This document shows positions 36,555 through 47,472 of a DNA stretch of 64,000 nucleotides, in pieces. Positions within the stretch are counted from its first letter, which is position 1. Every line of letters begins with the position of its first letter. This DNA is from Sparassis latifolia. Lineage: Eukaryota; Basidiomycota; Agaricomycetes; Polyporales; Sparassidaceae. A model generated the notes under the pieces. The model was not told where the DNA came from, made no database searches, and was given only the letters and a program-made list of their open reading frames with translations. The stretch is taken from the NCBI GenBank assembly GCA_018466975.1, contig CM031556.1, positions 3,410,001-3,474,000 of the forward strand. The letters are read 5' to 3'. Position numbers and translations under genes: made by a program.

Positions 36555-39329
36555 TCAATCAGTTGTATCCATGGGTTCCTCCCTCGATAGCGCCGGTTCT
36601 GCCACCTCAGAGGAAATCGTGTACTCTGAAGGTGTAGGGGGGTAATAGGGCGAAGAGGGAGGAGAGTTAGGATCCACCACCTGTACAGCTACCTCTGGCG
36701 GTAGTGAAGTTAGGAATACCCCGTTATTGTGTTTCACAGAATTCTATCACCGAAGTAAGCCTCGCCTTATCGAATAGATGGCCGAAGAGAATTTACCTTC
36801 ACGTCTTCAGGCCATTGCTCACGCCTATTCTCTTCCTCTTCAGCCAACGCACGGCTGTATATCAGGAAAAAAGGACCTGCTCCAAGGTGCAGGCCTATTG
36901 GATCATTGAGAACAATGTCCTCAGAAACCTGAAGAATCTTGACTCAGATATTAATTAACGAGATCTGGAGAACTGCGTACTTGCGTAACCGCATAGTCTA
37001 CGGTTTTCCACCATATGCCCTTGTCCTTGACGTAAGAGTAGATATGGCTTCGACCAAACAGACCATCATGCACTAGAACCACCCGGAGGTCGTACTAGAA
37101 AATTGGGATTGAAATTGCTGAGGCAATCCGTTAATCACTAGATAGGGGTGCATTACCCTGTGCTGCTGCAATTCTGAGCATTCGAAGGCATTCGCCGCTT
37201 CATTTCTCAATTTTACTACTGCTGCATCAATGGCTGCGGTCATACTTCTCAGCCATGGATAAAGTGAGTTACGTCAGAATGACTCACTCTGAAGTTCGTT
37301 CTCGATTCGTGTCAGAATTTTGCGCAGTTTGAGGGCAGTATCGTGGATTTCCGTCTTACGGTCTGGATCGTCGTTGTGCTCAGCAACATTCTCGTAGTAG
37401 TGCAGCGAAGACCGAAGGTCCACTAATGTGTCCCTATCCTACACACGCCATAGTGTGAGTAACCGCATAGACATCAATAAAACGGGAGATCAACTTTGAA
37501 CCGGAGTAAGGAATCCTTCTTTGACAGCAGACTCTCAACCTCGGCATTCAAGTCGTGCCTCCGCGCCCGTTTCTGATTGGCAGGCACCATGTTATCCTTC
37601 AAGAACTGGTCCAGATACACAGATACTGGATACTTGAATGTTTGCTTCTCAGCGACCTTCGTGCCAGATGGGCCTTTCATGATCGAAGAATATGCGGGAG
37701 GGGCAAGGTTGTCACGGATGAGCTGGAAGGCTACGACATCGGATGCCTCGAAGATGACTTGCTGCTTAGCAGAGGGATCGGTTCCAGTCAGCGACAACTC
37801 GGACGAGAGGCATGAAACGAGGTCGTTCGTGTCTTCAGAGCCCCGGATGTCGACTTTGACTACGGAAAGGTCAAGGCGGCGGTCGAAAGGCGCTTGTGAG
37901 AGGTCTGCATCACTGAAGCCATATCGGAAATGAAGGAGTCTGGTGGGCAGTGCAGGTTTAGTACGGCCAGAACTGACATCCAATTTTCATACTCGACCTT
38001 GGCCAGGGTGTATAGACTTCAGTCGCAGCTTCAGGATGCAGTGTGGCTTCTATCGTCCATGCCAATCTACTGTAGAACTCTATGATAGCGTGGAGAATGA
38101 GCGAAACCGCAATCGATGCGAAGAACATTTTCCATACGGAATGAGACATCTCCAGGACGCTCCACGGGGGTACTCCAATGCTCTGCGGCAAATGCTGCTA
38201 TCGCGGCATCAATATTAAGCTCGCTCGTCTGTACGAGGTCCATATGGGCGAATATCTCAAGCAGAGACCAGAGCATCATGTCTAGGCAAAATTTAGTACT
38301 TATCAAGTTCATCCTAAGCTGTACAAATATCTATGCCAGTAGAAACGCTCACCCGGGCCATCATCGGTTGGAGGACCCGTCTCTTGTTCACCTACCACGT
38401 CTGCTTCCGACTCGGCAGCTGACGAGAGCGGCGGGCGCCACTTTGAAATATAATGGCGAACTTGTGGAACGTAGAAGAGACCATGTAGGATGAGCCCGGC
38501 ATGAGTCAGAGTTCCCTGGCTGGGGCGGAGGGCGATAGGCCTAACAATCATACACATCACTCAGGTGTGCTGGCAGGGTCAAGGCATCACTGACCTGCCT
38601 CCTTTCCTTACCCTTTCTTCCAGCGGAAGCTCTTCGAAGTAGTCGTTGTTGTAGTCATATTGGAGGCTTGCCTCAATTGCACGGCTGAGAGACTGGTCGT
38701 CCTGCGAGATACTTGCGCCAGTCTCCACCTCCAGAGATGCGAACACGTCAGAATACAACAAATAAAAAAAGACAGCAGAGAACTACATTGGATGGTACAA
38801 CAGCCCAATTGGGGTCTGGAGCTCGCTCACTCGGACCAAATTTTGGTGGTTGATCTTCCAGTGATGCCTTGAGCGCAAGGGATAACTCTTTGTCTTCATC
38901 GTCTGCTGTCAAATCAATTACAGCTGGGGCTTGTTCCGGCCTTGAAGCTAGGTAGTCGGTAAATCAACACCCCTACGTGGACCATGTCACCGCTAGCAAC
39001 AAATCAAACTCACGGGGTGGTGTACGCGGCCCCGGCGACCCCGACCGTGGCGCCTCGTCACCAGGCAAGCTAATGGTGGGTATGTGCATACCGCTCCTGT
39101 CGTTCTCGAGAAGTGCGATGGCAGCCTTGTCCATTTCTCCATTACTCGCACGGAGGGTGCTGAGTGCGATTTCGGGGGCGACATTGCCATCCATCATGGT
39201 GATCAGAGCTTCAACATCTTCCAACTCTTTGGCACTTGGCGGCATCGCCACTTTGGGATATGCAGCCATCTTCTGTTTGTGAATGTCCTTGGAAAGTTCG
39301 TGGAGACCGGACAATTGCTCTGTTGGCAT
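36555..39329 (-). CDS. USP25/28-like ubiquitin-binding protein with degenerate protease domain
   Basis: The layout follows USP25/USP28. An N-terminal UBA-like segment (ELEDVEALITMMDGNVAPEI, then ALSTLRASNGEMDKAAIALL) is followed by two ubiquitin-interacting motifs, DKELSLALKASLED (about 38860-38910) and SLSRAIEASLQYD (about 38650-38690). A UCH/USP-like domain comes next. Its Cys-box equivalent, PSQGTLTHAGLILHGLFYVP (about 38470-38530), has Thr where active USPs have the nucleophile (GNTCW type). The His-box counterpart GRSHIYSYVKDKGIWWKTVD (36970-37050) keeps a His. Between them lie FDRRLDLSVVKVDIRGSEDT, VIFEASDVVAFQL and a coiled-coil-like insert around KRARRHDLNAEVESLLSKKD. The tail includes GLHLGAGPFFLIYSRALAEE and SLPPEVAVQVVDP and ends MDTTD. 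About 760 residues. I infer a ubiquitin-binding but catalytically dead protein. Confidence 0.7.
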
Positions 39330-39531
39330 AGGCTCTCTAGTGCAAACATTGAACTCTCACAAAGACATGAGGATGATGACAACTGACATGTCCTGGTCAC
39401 TTCACCAGGGTCTGAGATATGGATAGAGACAACTCAGATCGCGTTACGTGCAGCGCAACTGACCAACTTGAGTACTGGCAAAAGTAGGTCAGAATCACGG
39501 TGGTACCTCTCCCTTCCCGGCAATAGAGGTA

Positions 39532-40292
39532 ATGCTGGACGTGCTATCGTATGAGATTGCATCGCTCACCGGTGAAAGCTTGAGCAGTATTGAAAAAGAG
39601 ATGGAGACTCTCGATGAAAGACTCGCAGCCGCCACCGTGACAAGCCTGAGAATCAGGAGCGAGCGATCTTAGATCTCTACTAGATCTTGTGACTTACCTC
39701 CAACCTGGGCGTGACCGCATCACTCGTTCTTGCCGCAAATGCCATGAAAAATGGGCGCAAGTTGACTCCTTCAACTCAGATACATGCGCCGTTGACGCCA
39801 CGCGAGATCACCAAGATTGTTCTGCAGACATGTTCTCCGATTTCGTTGGCAACTCGAGCGCGATAGACTTTTGTGCCGGTATCCTCCATACAGGACACGG
39901 TTGAGTCTCCAGTACCCTCCAGAGGTAGGTGCCTGATATTGTGCCTCGTTCTATCAAATAGTACGCCTCGCAGGTTCTCAGTCGCACGATGCGCATTTAT
40001 TATGATGGCAAAGGTGTCACCCCATTTTTTGTCCAGTCTCCGCTCTTCACATCTGTTCGGACGTCGACTACTTGAATGTTCGTTTCATTGCTCATCGCCC
40101 CTTCTTGTGGTCAATTGTTCTTCTCTCCTTCTCCTCATGCCGAAAAGGCCGCTACTGATGTCTGCGCAAACGTCGATTGTATTTGAGATTTTTGGCGCTG
40201 TACGGGAGCAGCAGTGTTTCTCGCAAATATTGGTCGTGGCAATATGTACTCGAGAAGCGCTTGCTTTACAGCTCGCACTTACCTCGCGATAG
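39532..40292 (+). CDS. Unidentified small gene, possibly decayed
   Basis: I do not recognise the family. The first segment, MLDVLSYEIASLTGESLSSI followed by EKEMETLDERLAAATVTSLR, looks like a real helical exon. A second readable piece in another frame, VTASLVLAANAMKNGRKLTP, then HAPLTPREITKIVLQTCSPI, and a third, SSIQDTVESPVPSR, followed after a plausible intron (about 39924-39960, GTAGGT to TAG) by YASQVLSRTMRIYYDGKGVT and PFFVQSPLF, also look protein-like. The junction of pieces one and two has no obvious donor/acceptor pair, and the frame after SPLF soon closes. The gene may therefore be mis-spliced by eye, or damaged. It is divergent from the USP-like gene (about 200 bp). Confidence 0.35.
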
Positions 40293-41131
40293 CCTCTTTC
40301 CGGTTTAGGTAGCAGTCAGTAGTTTTGCGTGACGAACTTGTGTTCGTCGATTTTTTTTTGGGTTTTTTTGTGTCTTAATTTCTTAATTTACGATAGTACA
40401 AGATGAGTAAAGGCGAAAGGAAGACGGAATGGAGTAGACTATTTTTCGGATGTTAAAGGGAAGAAAGAGATAAAAAAGACTGGGAGGACTATATTATGTT
40501 TTTCTCTTCAGCATGTTCAGAACTATAAGATGCGAACCATGTGGAATATAGCGTGTGCGACCAATAACATCTCGCGTAGTCACAAAGTAGCACATATCGC
40601 AGGTATCGACAATATGCACAATGACAGAGTGAATATACTGACGAAGTTCCGGGGAAGACGTGATGGTCGTGTTAGGATTCAACGTTCAATGTTCAACCCC
40701 TATAACACCGTGAAGCACATGCCATCGATGATGACATCAAAGTCAACACACTCAAACAATAAGTAACCAATCATTACTCTCAGAGGTAGGGAGGGTCTTG
40801 CATACTGCTGCGCACTTTCGGAGGTGAAGAAACCTCTCTGCGCTCGGTAATGCAAGTGAATTCGACTAAAGTGGTTATCAGTCCTGGTGAAATAAGCGCC
40901 TTGCGGCCCAGGTGTCAGCGTTCCTCTGCACTTAGTCTCCCCAGGCAGAGTAGACACACTGCTTCAACCTCGTGCCTCAGGATATCCGTGTCTGCACACA
41001 GCCGTCTCGGCCCTGGATATCATATTCAACGCTTTTCTAAACACAGTTCGGCGCAGCCGTTGAAGAAAAGCAATAACTAAACTGACTTGAAACTGACCAC
41101 CGGGCCATTTTATCCCACATACTCACTGTTC
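40293..41131. other. Intergenic region with a T-rich tract
   Basis: A T-rich tract (about 40350-40385, including a run of nine T) is the clearest feature. Two minus-strand frames, 40494-40682 (LRQYIHSVIVHIVDTCDMCY) and 40700-40957, look mildly protein-like, but no family, start or splice pattern supports them. The promoter of MED11 should lie at the right end. Confidence 0.35.
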
Positions 41132-41843
41132 ATGGCGACCAACAGGAACGCTGCTCCGGGCGGTAGTTTGAGCGGTGCCGGGCAGACGCAAGAACTTGAC
41201 CCCATATGGATGTCAAGTCGGACGGCGAGACAAATATACGCTCTCGGGGAGGTCGAGAAGGTCAGGACACTCCCGCACAGTTACACTTTGTTGCGACTGT
41301 CAATGAATCTCTACGCAGGATATCAGCCGCCTTCTCTCCTTAGCGGCGTCCTCCATCTCACTGCTGACTCTGCCCCAGACCGATGGCGCGAACGACGGCT
41401 TGCCACAGGGCGGAGAGCGGTCGGAGCAGTTCGTGTTGGAAGTGAGCGAGTACTTCGAACGGTTGGATGTGAGTCCGTTTCCTTGTATCAGACGCGTCGC
41501 CTCGATTTCCACCCGTCGTCCGCACTGAACTATCGATACTCAGAATATACACATTGCCATCCGCTCTTCCTTGGCGCATATCAGGCAGTCACGAATAGCC
41601 CCGTCCGCGATCAATGCTCCGCCACCCGGCTTCGTTCCTCCTTCTCTAGGAGTGGGCCTGCCTTCGTCGGATGGTGACTTGCAGAAGGAAAGCAGGGGTT
41701 TGCAGGAGGAGAGGGTAGAGAGGGACGCGTGGAAAGGAATCCTGGATGCGCTGACGAGATTGAAGGAGCAGAGAGACAGGGATCGTGCTGCGAAGGATCA
41801 ACTTGGCCGGACAGCGATGGATGCGCAGATGTCTACGACATGA
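41132..41843 (+). CDS. MED11: Mediator of RNA polymerase II transcription subunit 11
   Basis: MED11 is a head-module subunit of Mediator and pairs with MED22. The start is MATNRNAAPGGSLSGAGQTQ, followed by SSRTARQIYALGEVEK, the conserved helix of the family. After an intron (about 41262-41319) the text is DISRLLSLAASSISLLTLPQ, then QGGERSEQFVLEVSEYFERL. After a second intron (about 41470-41543) it is IHIAIRSSLAHIRQSRIAPS, INAPPPGFVPPSLGVGLP, LQEERVERDAWKGILDALTR, then a charged tail ending MDAQMSTT. About 190 residues, fitting fungal MED11. The ATG at 41132 is preferred to an upstream non-ATG start. It is tail to tail with TBCA, with 71 bp between stops. Confidence 0.82.
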
Positions 41844-41914
41844 AACTAGGGGTACATTCAAAAGTATACAGGTAAGTTCTACTACTCTTCCACTTCTTCT
41901 CACCATTCGTACGC

Positions 41915-42428
41915 CTACGTGCTGACTTCTTCGAAGATCGCTTGGGCTTGCACCAGCTCCTCGCTGTTTCCCATGTCTGGTATTTTCTCTGCGGTGACCT
42001 GTAAGATGGATCAGGACAACTGCCACCTGACGGACGTCGGACACTGACAATAAGCTCCCTCAGCTCCTGTAGCGCGACTCCGAGGCGATTCGCGGTGTCT
42101 TTGACCATCTTCTGGGACTCCTCCAGCATGCGAGTCTGCATCACAGTAGAAACAAAAGTATGGTACAGAGCGTATAGATGTCTTTACGCACCCCATTTTT
42201 GATATCCCAGTCCTCCGCGCCTCGGCCTTGAACTTGTCGACCTTGATCCTCTGCTGCACCTCCTCAGTCTGATACGACTTGTGCTCCTTCCATAGCCTAG
42301 TTTAAGTATCACCGCAGGCGTTAGTTGCAGGTTCTGGAAGATGCTCGCAGAGTTAGAGTGGTTACAAACCGTTTGCAAACACCGTTCTTGATCTTGAGCT
42401 GGCGGCGGAGAGCAGCAACTTCGGCCAT
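41915..42428 (-). CDS. TBCA: Tubulin-binding cofactor A
   Basis: TBCA (Rbl2/Alp31 in yeasts) captures folded beta-tubulin during alpha/beta heterodimer assembly. Small exons read MAEVAALRRQLKIKNGVCKR, LWKEHKSYQTEEVQQRIKVD, KFKAEARRTGISKM, TRMLEESQKMVKDTANRLGV, ALQELRELI and, after a final intron (GTCAGT to TTACAG, about 42004-42045), VTAEKIPDMGNSEELVQAQA followed by IFEEVST. The pattern of long amphipathic helices matches the three-helix bundle of the family, at about 115 residues. The start is the ATG at 42428 and the stop TAG is at 41915-41917. Confidence 0.9.
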
Positions 42429-42921
42429 GTCTGTAGATATACTGGTTTGTTCAAAGTCAAGAGAAGGTTTCCAGATTGGGATCAGCAGCTCCAGCGTGGG
42501 GCAGCGACGTCAATGTGCACCAGATCTCCATCTTCTCCAAGAGATCCTGGATACAAGATGCAGCGATTCCAATTCGCGCGATCTTATCATCAATTTATGC
42601 CCCGCCTGACGTAGTTGACGCGAAGGTAAACTGGGTGCAAAACAATAATATTGTCCGTGTTACGACCTGGCTGTTATCGTATGCCCTCAGTTTCGGACAT
42701 AGTACGGAATTCGATGGATATAACATTAAGACGACATGATCGTACGCGACTAGCCGAGCCCTACGCAAACATGAAAGGAACTCGAGGAGTCGATGCCCAC
42801 TGGGAAATTCGTACATCCCACAGGACTATAGCTCGTCCATCGTGTAAACTTATTCATGCTCCTCGTGATATATATTGGCCGACTCCTAGTGGTCGCCGAA
42901 GAGCGGCATACGCAACGCAAT

Positions 42922-42970
42922 ATGCTGCCGTGGAGAGGCGACGAACTCATCGACGTGCAGAATACCATGG
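42922..42970 (-). repeat. Duplicated block, copy A (pair at 43837-43888)
   Basis: Copy A of a short duplicated, probably once-coding, block. Its minus-strand translation HGILHVDEFVASPRQH parallels HGIVHVNHTFVAPPQQH of copy B at 43837-43888. The two differ by a codon-length indel. Confidence 0.55.
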
Positions 42971-43836
42971 CCACGCGCAGAAATCGCCATCACTGACTAC
43001 TCGGTAACCCAGGAGGCCGCTGCGGACCCAGCACACATCCGCATTGCAAGAGACGTCGTCTACGCCAAAGGTACCAAAGGATAGAGGTGCAGTCAGTCAT
43101 ACGCGAAGAACGCCGGGAGAGCGGGATGGCGCATTCACTATCTGCAAGATATGGGGGAATCTCGTTGGCACAATAAGTTTGAATGAATCGACGTCTCACA
43201 GCTCTCGAAATCAGATCGTGTATCGATGCAGTCAAGCGCCTCGGACGAGCTCCGACCAGCGAATCTGTAAACTCGACTACCAATGAGCCCCCTCAGCGCA
43301 CATCGCATACTTCTGCATAATCGTGTTACTGGAGGGGCAGGAGTTTTCGACATTATCGGGGTAGCTGCAAGTCGCCGAGTCTGCTGTTCCTCAGTCTATC
43401 GCGAGATGAGTCAAGGATCCGAAGACTAGGAAGCAAATACGCGACGTAGGTCAACACATCTGTGGCTGCAACGCCGAAAAATGTACCTGCCTAAGGTGGC
43501 AATATTAATCAGTTCGCAGCGGTCGCACAGAATTATGCCTGCTCACAACGTTGATGTATGCGTTCAGTTCATCGTCGATGAAGTCTGCGATGCCCAACTG
43601 GCCGATCCATATCGCTGAGACAAGATATATAAAAAGTCAATTGACAGATCACCCATATGATGTCCACTCACGTCCTTCGAAGGGGCGAATGTACCAAGAT
43701 GGACTAGACGAGCAGCAGGAGCCGTAACACTACGACAGGTCGACAAGCAGTATAGCCTGAGTAGAAGAGAACATAGCAGCAGATACGAGTTGCGCGAAAT
43801 ATTATCTGTGTAGTTCCCATGCCAGTCTGATAGAGC

Positions 43837-43888
43837 ATGCTGCTGTGGAGGGGCGACGAACGTGTGGTTGACGTGCACGATACCGTGG
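43837..43888 (-). repeat. Duplicated block, copy B (pair at 42922-42970)
   Basis: Copy B. The surrounding minus-strand frame is open for about 100 codons (43564-43878) and may be the better preserved of the two gene remnants. No family was recognised. Confidence 0.55.
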
Positions 43889-44950
43889 ATCCGAACATCC
43901 GGGCCCCAGACTCGATTCTTCTCCTACAAAGAAATTGGCACAAGAAGGGACAGGGACGCGCAGACGAGTCGGAACAGACGAAATCCAAGAGGAAAGTCCG
44001 CCCTGCAGACTCAGTCACTTTAGGGCACTCACAGCGAAGCTCGTCGAGGGTGCGATAACACCAGAACAAGGGAAAATAAACCGGAGGGATGATAGCGGAT
44101 GGATGATAGACACCGTGACCACCTTCCAGTATGTTCGGAGATGCGATGGGTGAGGAAGAGCAATCGTACTCAAAAGTCACTAGCCTGAACCTCTGCACAG
44201 CCAGTCTGTATGCGTCCCAAACGAATCGAATATACCGAGACACTCGTTCTGCTTTCCGTGTCACCGACGACGTGAACGACGACCAGTGCATATCGTGTAC
44301 GTTGATCCATCCGATATCCTGAGGCACGAAGGTTCAAGCAGACTCGAAGTATCAGTCTGCCCACGGGAGACTAGTACGATCCGCGCAACTTGGCCTGGAC
44401 GGCGACGGTCAAGATCACACAGACGCATACATACTAAGTAGGCATGTACTCTGAGTGTCGCCGCAAAACCACTGGTATTGGAAGACTCAAGAGTAGCTCA
44501 TCAGTTCTAGGAACACCAAGAAAGCCACAAACGATGCATGTTTTGGGACAAGACTCACCGACACCCCGACGGCGTTCTTCACAGCGTCGGAGACCGCACA
44601 CCTAGCAGAACAGTCACGGTTCGACGGCGAAGCTATAAGTGAAGGGACAGCCACGGGAAGCTGAGTAGAGGGTAGTCGACGGTCGATGACAGCTGCATCA
44701 TGTACAAGGATATCGATAACGACTCCACAAGTGCCAGAAGCGCACAAAAAGAGAAGATGAAATATCGTAATTCCTGAATTCAACGAGACGGAACACTCAC
44801 GCCCGGGCCCGAGCTCCTCAGAAGGTGGAAGATCACCAAAAACACACCAGGATCCGCGTCGACGCCGATTTTGGCGGACGTGATTCAACAAAACCTTCAC
44901 ACTGGTGATAACGTTCACACAATTAACACAATGACATAGAGATCGTCAGA

Positions 44951-46481
44951 TATCATTGGATCATCGGTACTACAAAGCGGGCACTCGTACTGCGCAGCAA
45001 GATACAATCAGTATATACAGCGCATCCAGGACCGAGCGCGGGGGAGATGGCTACAGAAGTGGGTACCGCGGCGATAGGGATACGCGCGGGAGCAGAGGAA
45101 GAAAAGGTAGGGGCGGGGGGCGACAAGCCGACGCGGACGGGGCACGGTGATGTACGACGATGAGTACTAGCTAGTAGCACTGGTGGCAAGCACGAGCAGG
45201 CGACGATCCAGGGCATAGGCGGGGCATAGAGACGAAGAGCACGCGGCATTCCGTCGGGACAGCGCGCGCGCGAAGCCTGCAAGCAGACTCGCGCGGCGCA
45301 CGCACGACTGCAACTCGCACCGCACCCACGGCGCTCGAACACCGCAGTGCACTCAACTCCGGTTGGGCGTGACTGGCACGCGCGCGGTCGGGGCGAGGCG
45401 AAGCGGGTGAGCAGCGGGTGGGGTGGAGGAGTCGGAGCGGACGGAACGGCGAAAGTCTTCATGAACAAATGCCCGCCCTCGCCATGTCTTCCCTGTCTGG
45501 AGTGCTGGCTGTCGTGTCGCGGTTGGGGGTGCCGCGCGCACACGGAACGGCGCGGGGCTTGTCGCGTGCCATAGCCAGGCAAGTGGGACGGAGAGGGCGG
45601 GTCAGGAAGCGGCGCAGCGGACGCGGCGGTGATCAGGCGCCAGATTCGCGCGCGCGGGGACAGTGCGAGACGGGCATATGGCATACAATTGATGGGGGTA
45701 GAAGACGGCGAAACTGGTGGTTGTGGAATCGTTCTGGGGTGTGGTAGAAATGTCGAGACGGTAGACGAGACACGAGCCGGTGTGTCGGCGCGCACGGCGG
45801 CGAGGCACGTAACCACAATTAAGTGGTCGTCGCCATCAGCCGGATGCGCAGGGCGGGACTGGTACGGGCTAGAGGAGGGGACAAGCGACGGAATGAGAAA
45901 CAAGAAAGCTCGCGCGGGGAAGCGAGGAACACGCTCGGCGTCGCTGCAAGCGGACGCGGCTGTGCACCTCAAGCTCCCTTCCGCGGTCTTGCGTCGGTGT
46001 CGTGTCGCTCCTCCACGTCGCACACGTTCGTAGGCGCCATCTTCGTGAGGTAGTCGTCGAGTCTCCGGGGCGCGGCGCGGCCGCGAGACATTTCGGGGAG
46101 CCGGCGTCGAACTGGCGTGCGTCGCGGACACACGACCAACCAAGCTCGTTCCGTAGTGAGAACACCCTGGAAAGATAAGAAGACGGAAGACACTGTGGAA
46201 GGCGGGATGGAGAATGCAGGGGACGGTGATGAGTGTGAAGGAGGATGGGGAAGGAGATTGCCGGTAATAAAGAGAATAAAAATTGCGTAAAGGTGTTAAA
46301 AGGGGATGCGTAAATGTAGAGTCCTTCGTAAATCGTAAGCATCTCTGCGATCCTGGCAGGGAAAGACTCGCAACTTCATGCGGGGTCATCGATACAACGT
46401 AAAAGTTTTGTCCATAATCTGTGGGAGCGCGTGTCCGGACGCGCACGACGAGCTTTTGCGCAGTGATTGTGGGAGGGGCAA
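44951..46481. other. GC-rich, stop-poor region downstream of the first bHLH gene
   Basis: Strongly GC-rich, with CG repeats such as GCGCGCGCG near 45265. Stop-free frames of up to 510 codons occur on the minus strand, with sizeable ones on the plus strand too. Their composition (Pro, Arg, Ser, Ala, no motifs, no ATG-led domain) is what GC-rich DNA gives by chance, so none is called a gene. Confidence 0.4.
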
Positions 46482-47472
46482 TCAAAACACCGTATTGGTG
46501 GGTGCCTGCTGCGCAGCGGCGACCGCGGAGGCGGCGGCAGCGTGGCGTTGCTCAGCGGTGCCGAGCATGAGCGCCTCGTTGACGTGCCTAAGACGAGCGG
46601 TCTCCGACTCAGCCTGCTGGAGTCTCGTCTGCAACTGCTGCTGTGTCATCTCGAGGTAGCGAATGTGTGTGGTGGCTGCACAGAAAATCAGCATTCATCA
46701 AATGCTGGCTGGGAAACCTTACTCACCCCGATCCAGCAAGGAAACCTTGCTCGACTTCTGGTTCGACACGGGGAGGGCATCCTTCAGGCGGCGGTACCCG
46801 TCGCGGAGCTCGTCACGTCTCCTCTGCTCCGACTCTATGCGCTGGCGGCGGATCTCCTCGCGGCGCATGTCGTTGTTCGCGGACGTCGAGACGGGGTTGA
46901 AGTCGTCGTCGTCGTCGCTCGCGAACTCGTCGACCTTGGCGCGCTTCTTCTGCCTCGTCGACGAGCGAGTGACGGTGGCAGCGATGGGGTTGAAGCGGTG
47001 GGAGCGAGGTACGGCGGCGAGTGAGCCGGGGGGAACGGAGGGGCCCGGGGAGTGGGTTCCGCTTCCGCGGCGACTACGGCTGGATGTGACGCTGTCGGCA
47101 GACGAAAGCTCGCCGGCGCTCAGGGTGTTGAGCGCACCCGGGTAAATGCCGCTGGGGGTGAAGGGGCGTCCTGGGGAGCTGCCGTTGTAGGTGCCGCCGG
47201 AAGAGTAGGTGTACTCGTTCATGCCGTTGGTGAGGTTCAGGGAGTTGAACCCGAGGCGGGGGGAGCCCTCTGAAGGAACTAGATAAAATTGAGTACGTTA
47301 CGCGTCTAAGTGTGGGAAGGATATACGCACGTCCGATGGCGAATGGGGAGTGGGGGTACTGCAGGTAGTCGAGACCGGTAGAAAGATCGTAATTGCCGAA
47401 ATTAGCAGAATCCATGAAGTCGGTGTGGGGCTTGGCGTTGTCGAGGATGTGCTCAAGATGGGCGGTCTCCAT
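46482..47472 (-). CDS. bHLH transcription factor (first of two paralogues)
   Basis: METAHLEHILDNAKPHTDFM starts a first exon ending FAIG. After an intron (about 47275-47333) come a Ser/Gly/Pro-rich segment and an acidic KR-flanked patch. The basic helix-loop-helix follows: RREEIRRQRIESEQRRRDEL, RDGYRRLKDALPVSNQKSSK, VSLLDR, then after an intron (about 46695-46727) ATTHIRYLEMTQQQLQTRLQ. Helix 2 runs straight into a Gln/Leu-rich coiled coil, so this is a bHLH-zipper-like protein. The basic region keeps the Glu and final Arg used to read CANNTG E-boxes. The C-terminus is Ala-rich and ends TNTVF. About 300 residues. Target genes are not visible from sequence. Confidence 0.82.

Larger units (their letters stand above)
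42429..44950. other. Gene-poor region with a decayed duplicated coding block
   Basis: No complete gene can be supported. Two similar blocks, 42922-42970 and 43837-43888, match along about 50 bp (ATGCTGCYGTGGAGRGGCGA and onward) with a 3-base length difference. Read on the minus strand they give HGILHVDEFVASPRQH and HGIVHVNHTFVAPPQQH, which suggests two copies of one former gene. Other minus-strand frames (43564-44327, 44487-44918) have hydrophobic stretches but no recognisable family. Confidence 0.4.

Noticed and set aside
44953..46485. 510-codon minus-strand frame as a protein gene
   Set aside because: GC-rich, Pro/Arg/Ser/Ala composition without motifs, and other strands are stop-poor too; kept only as an observation.
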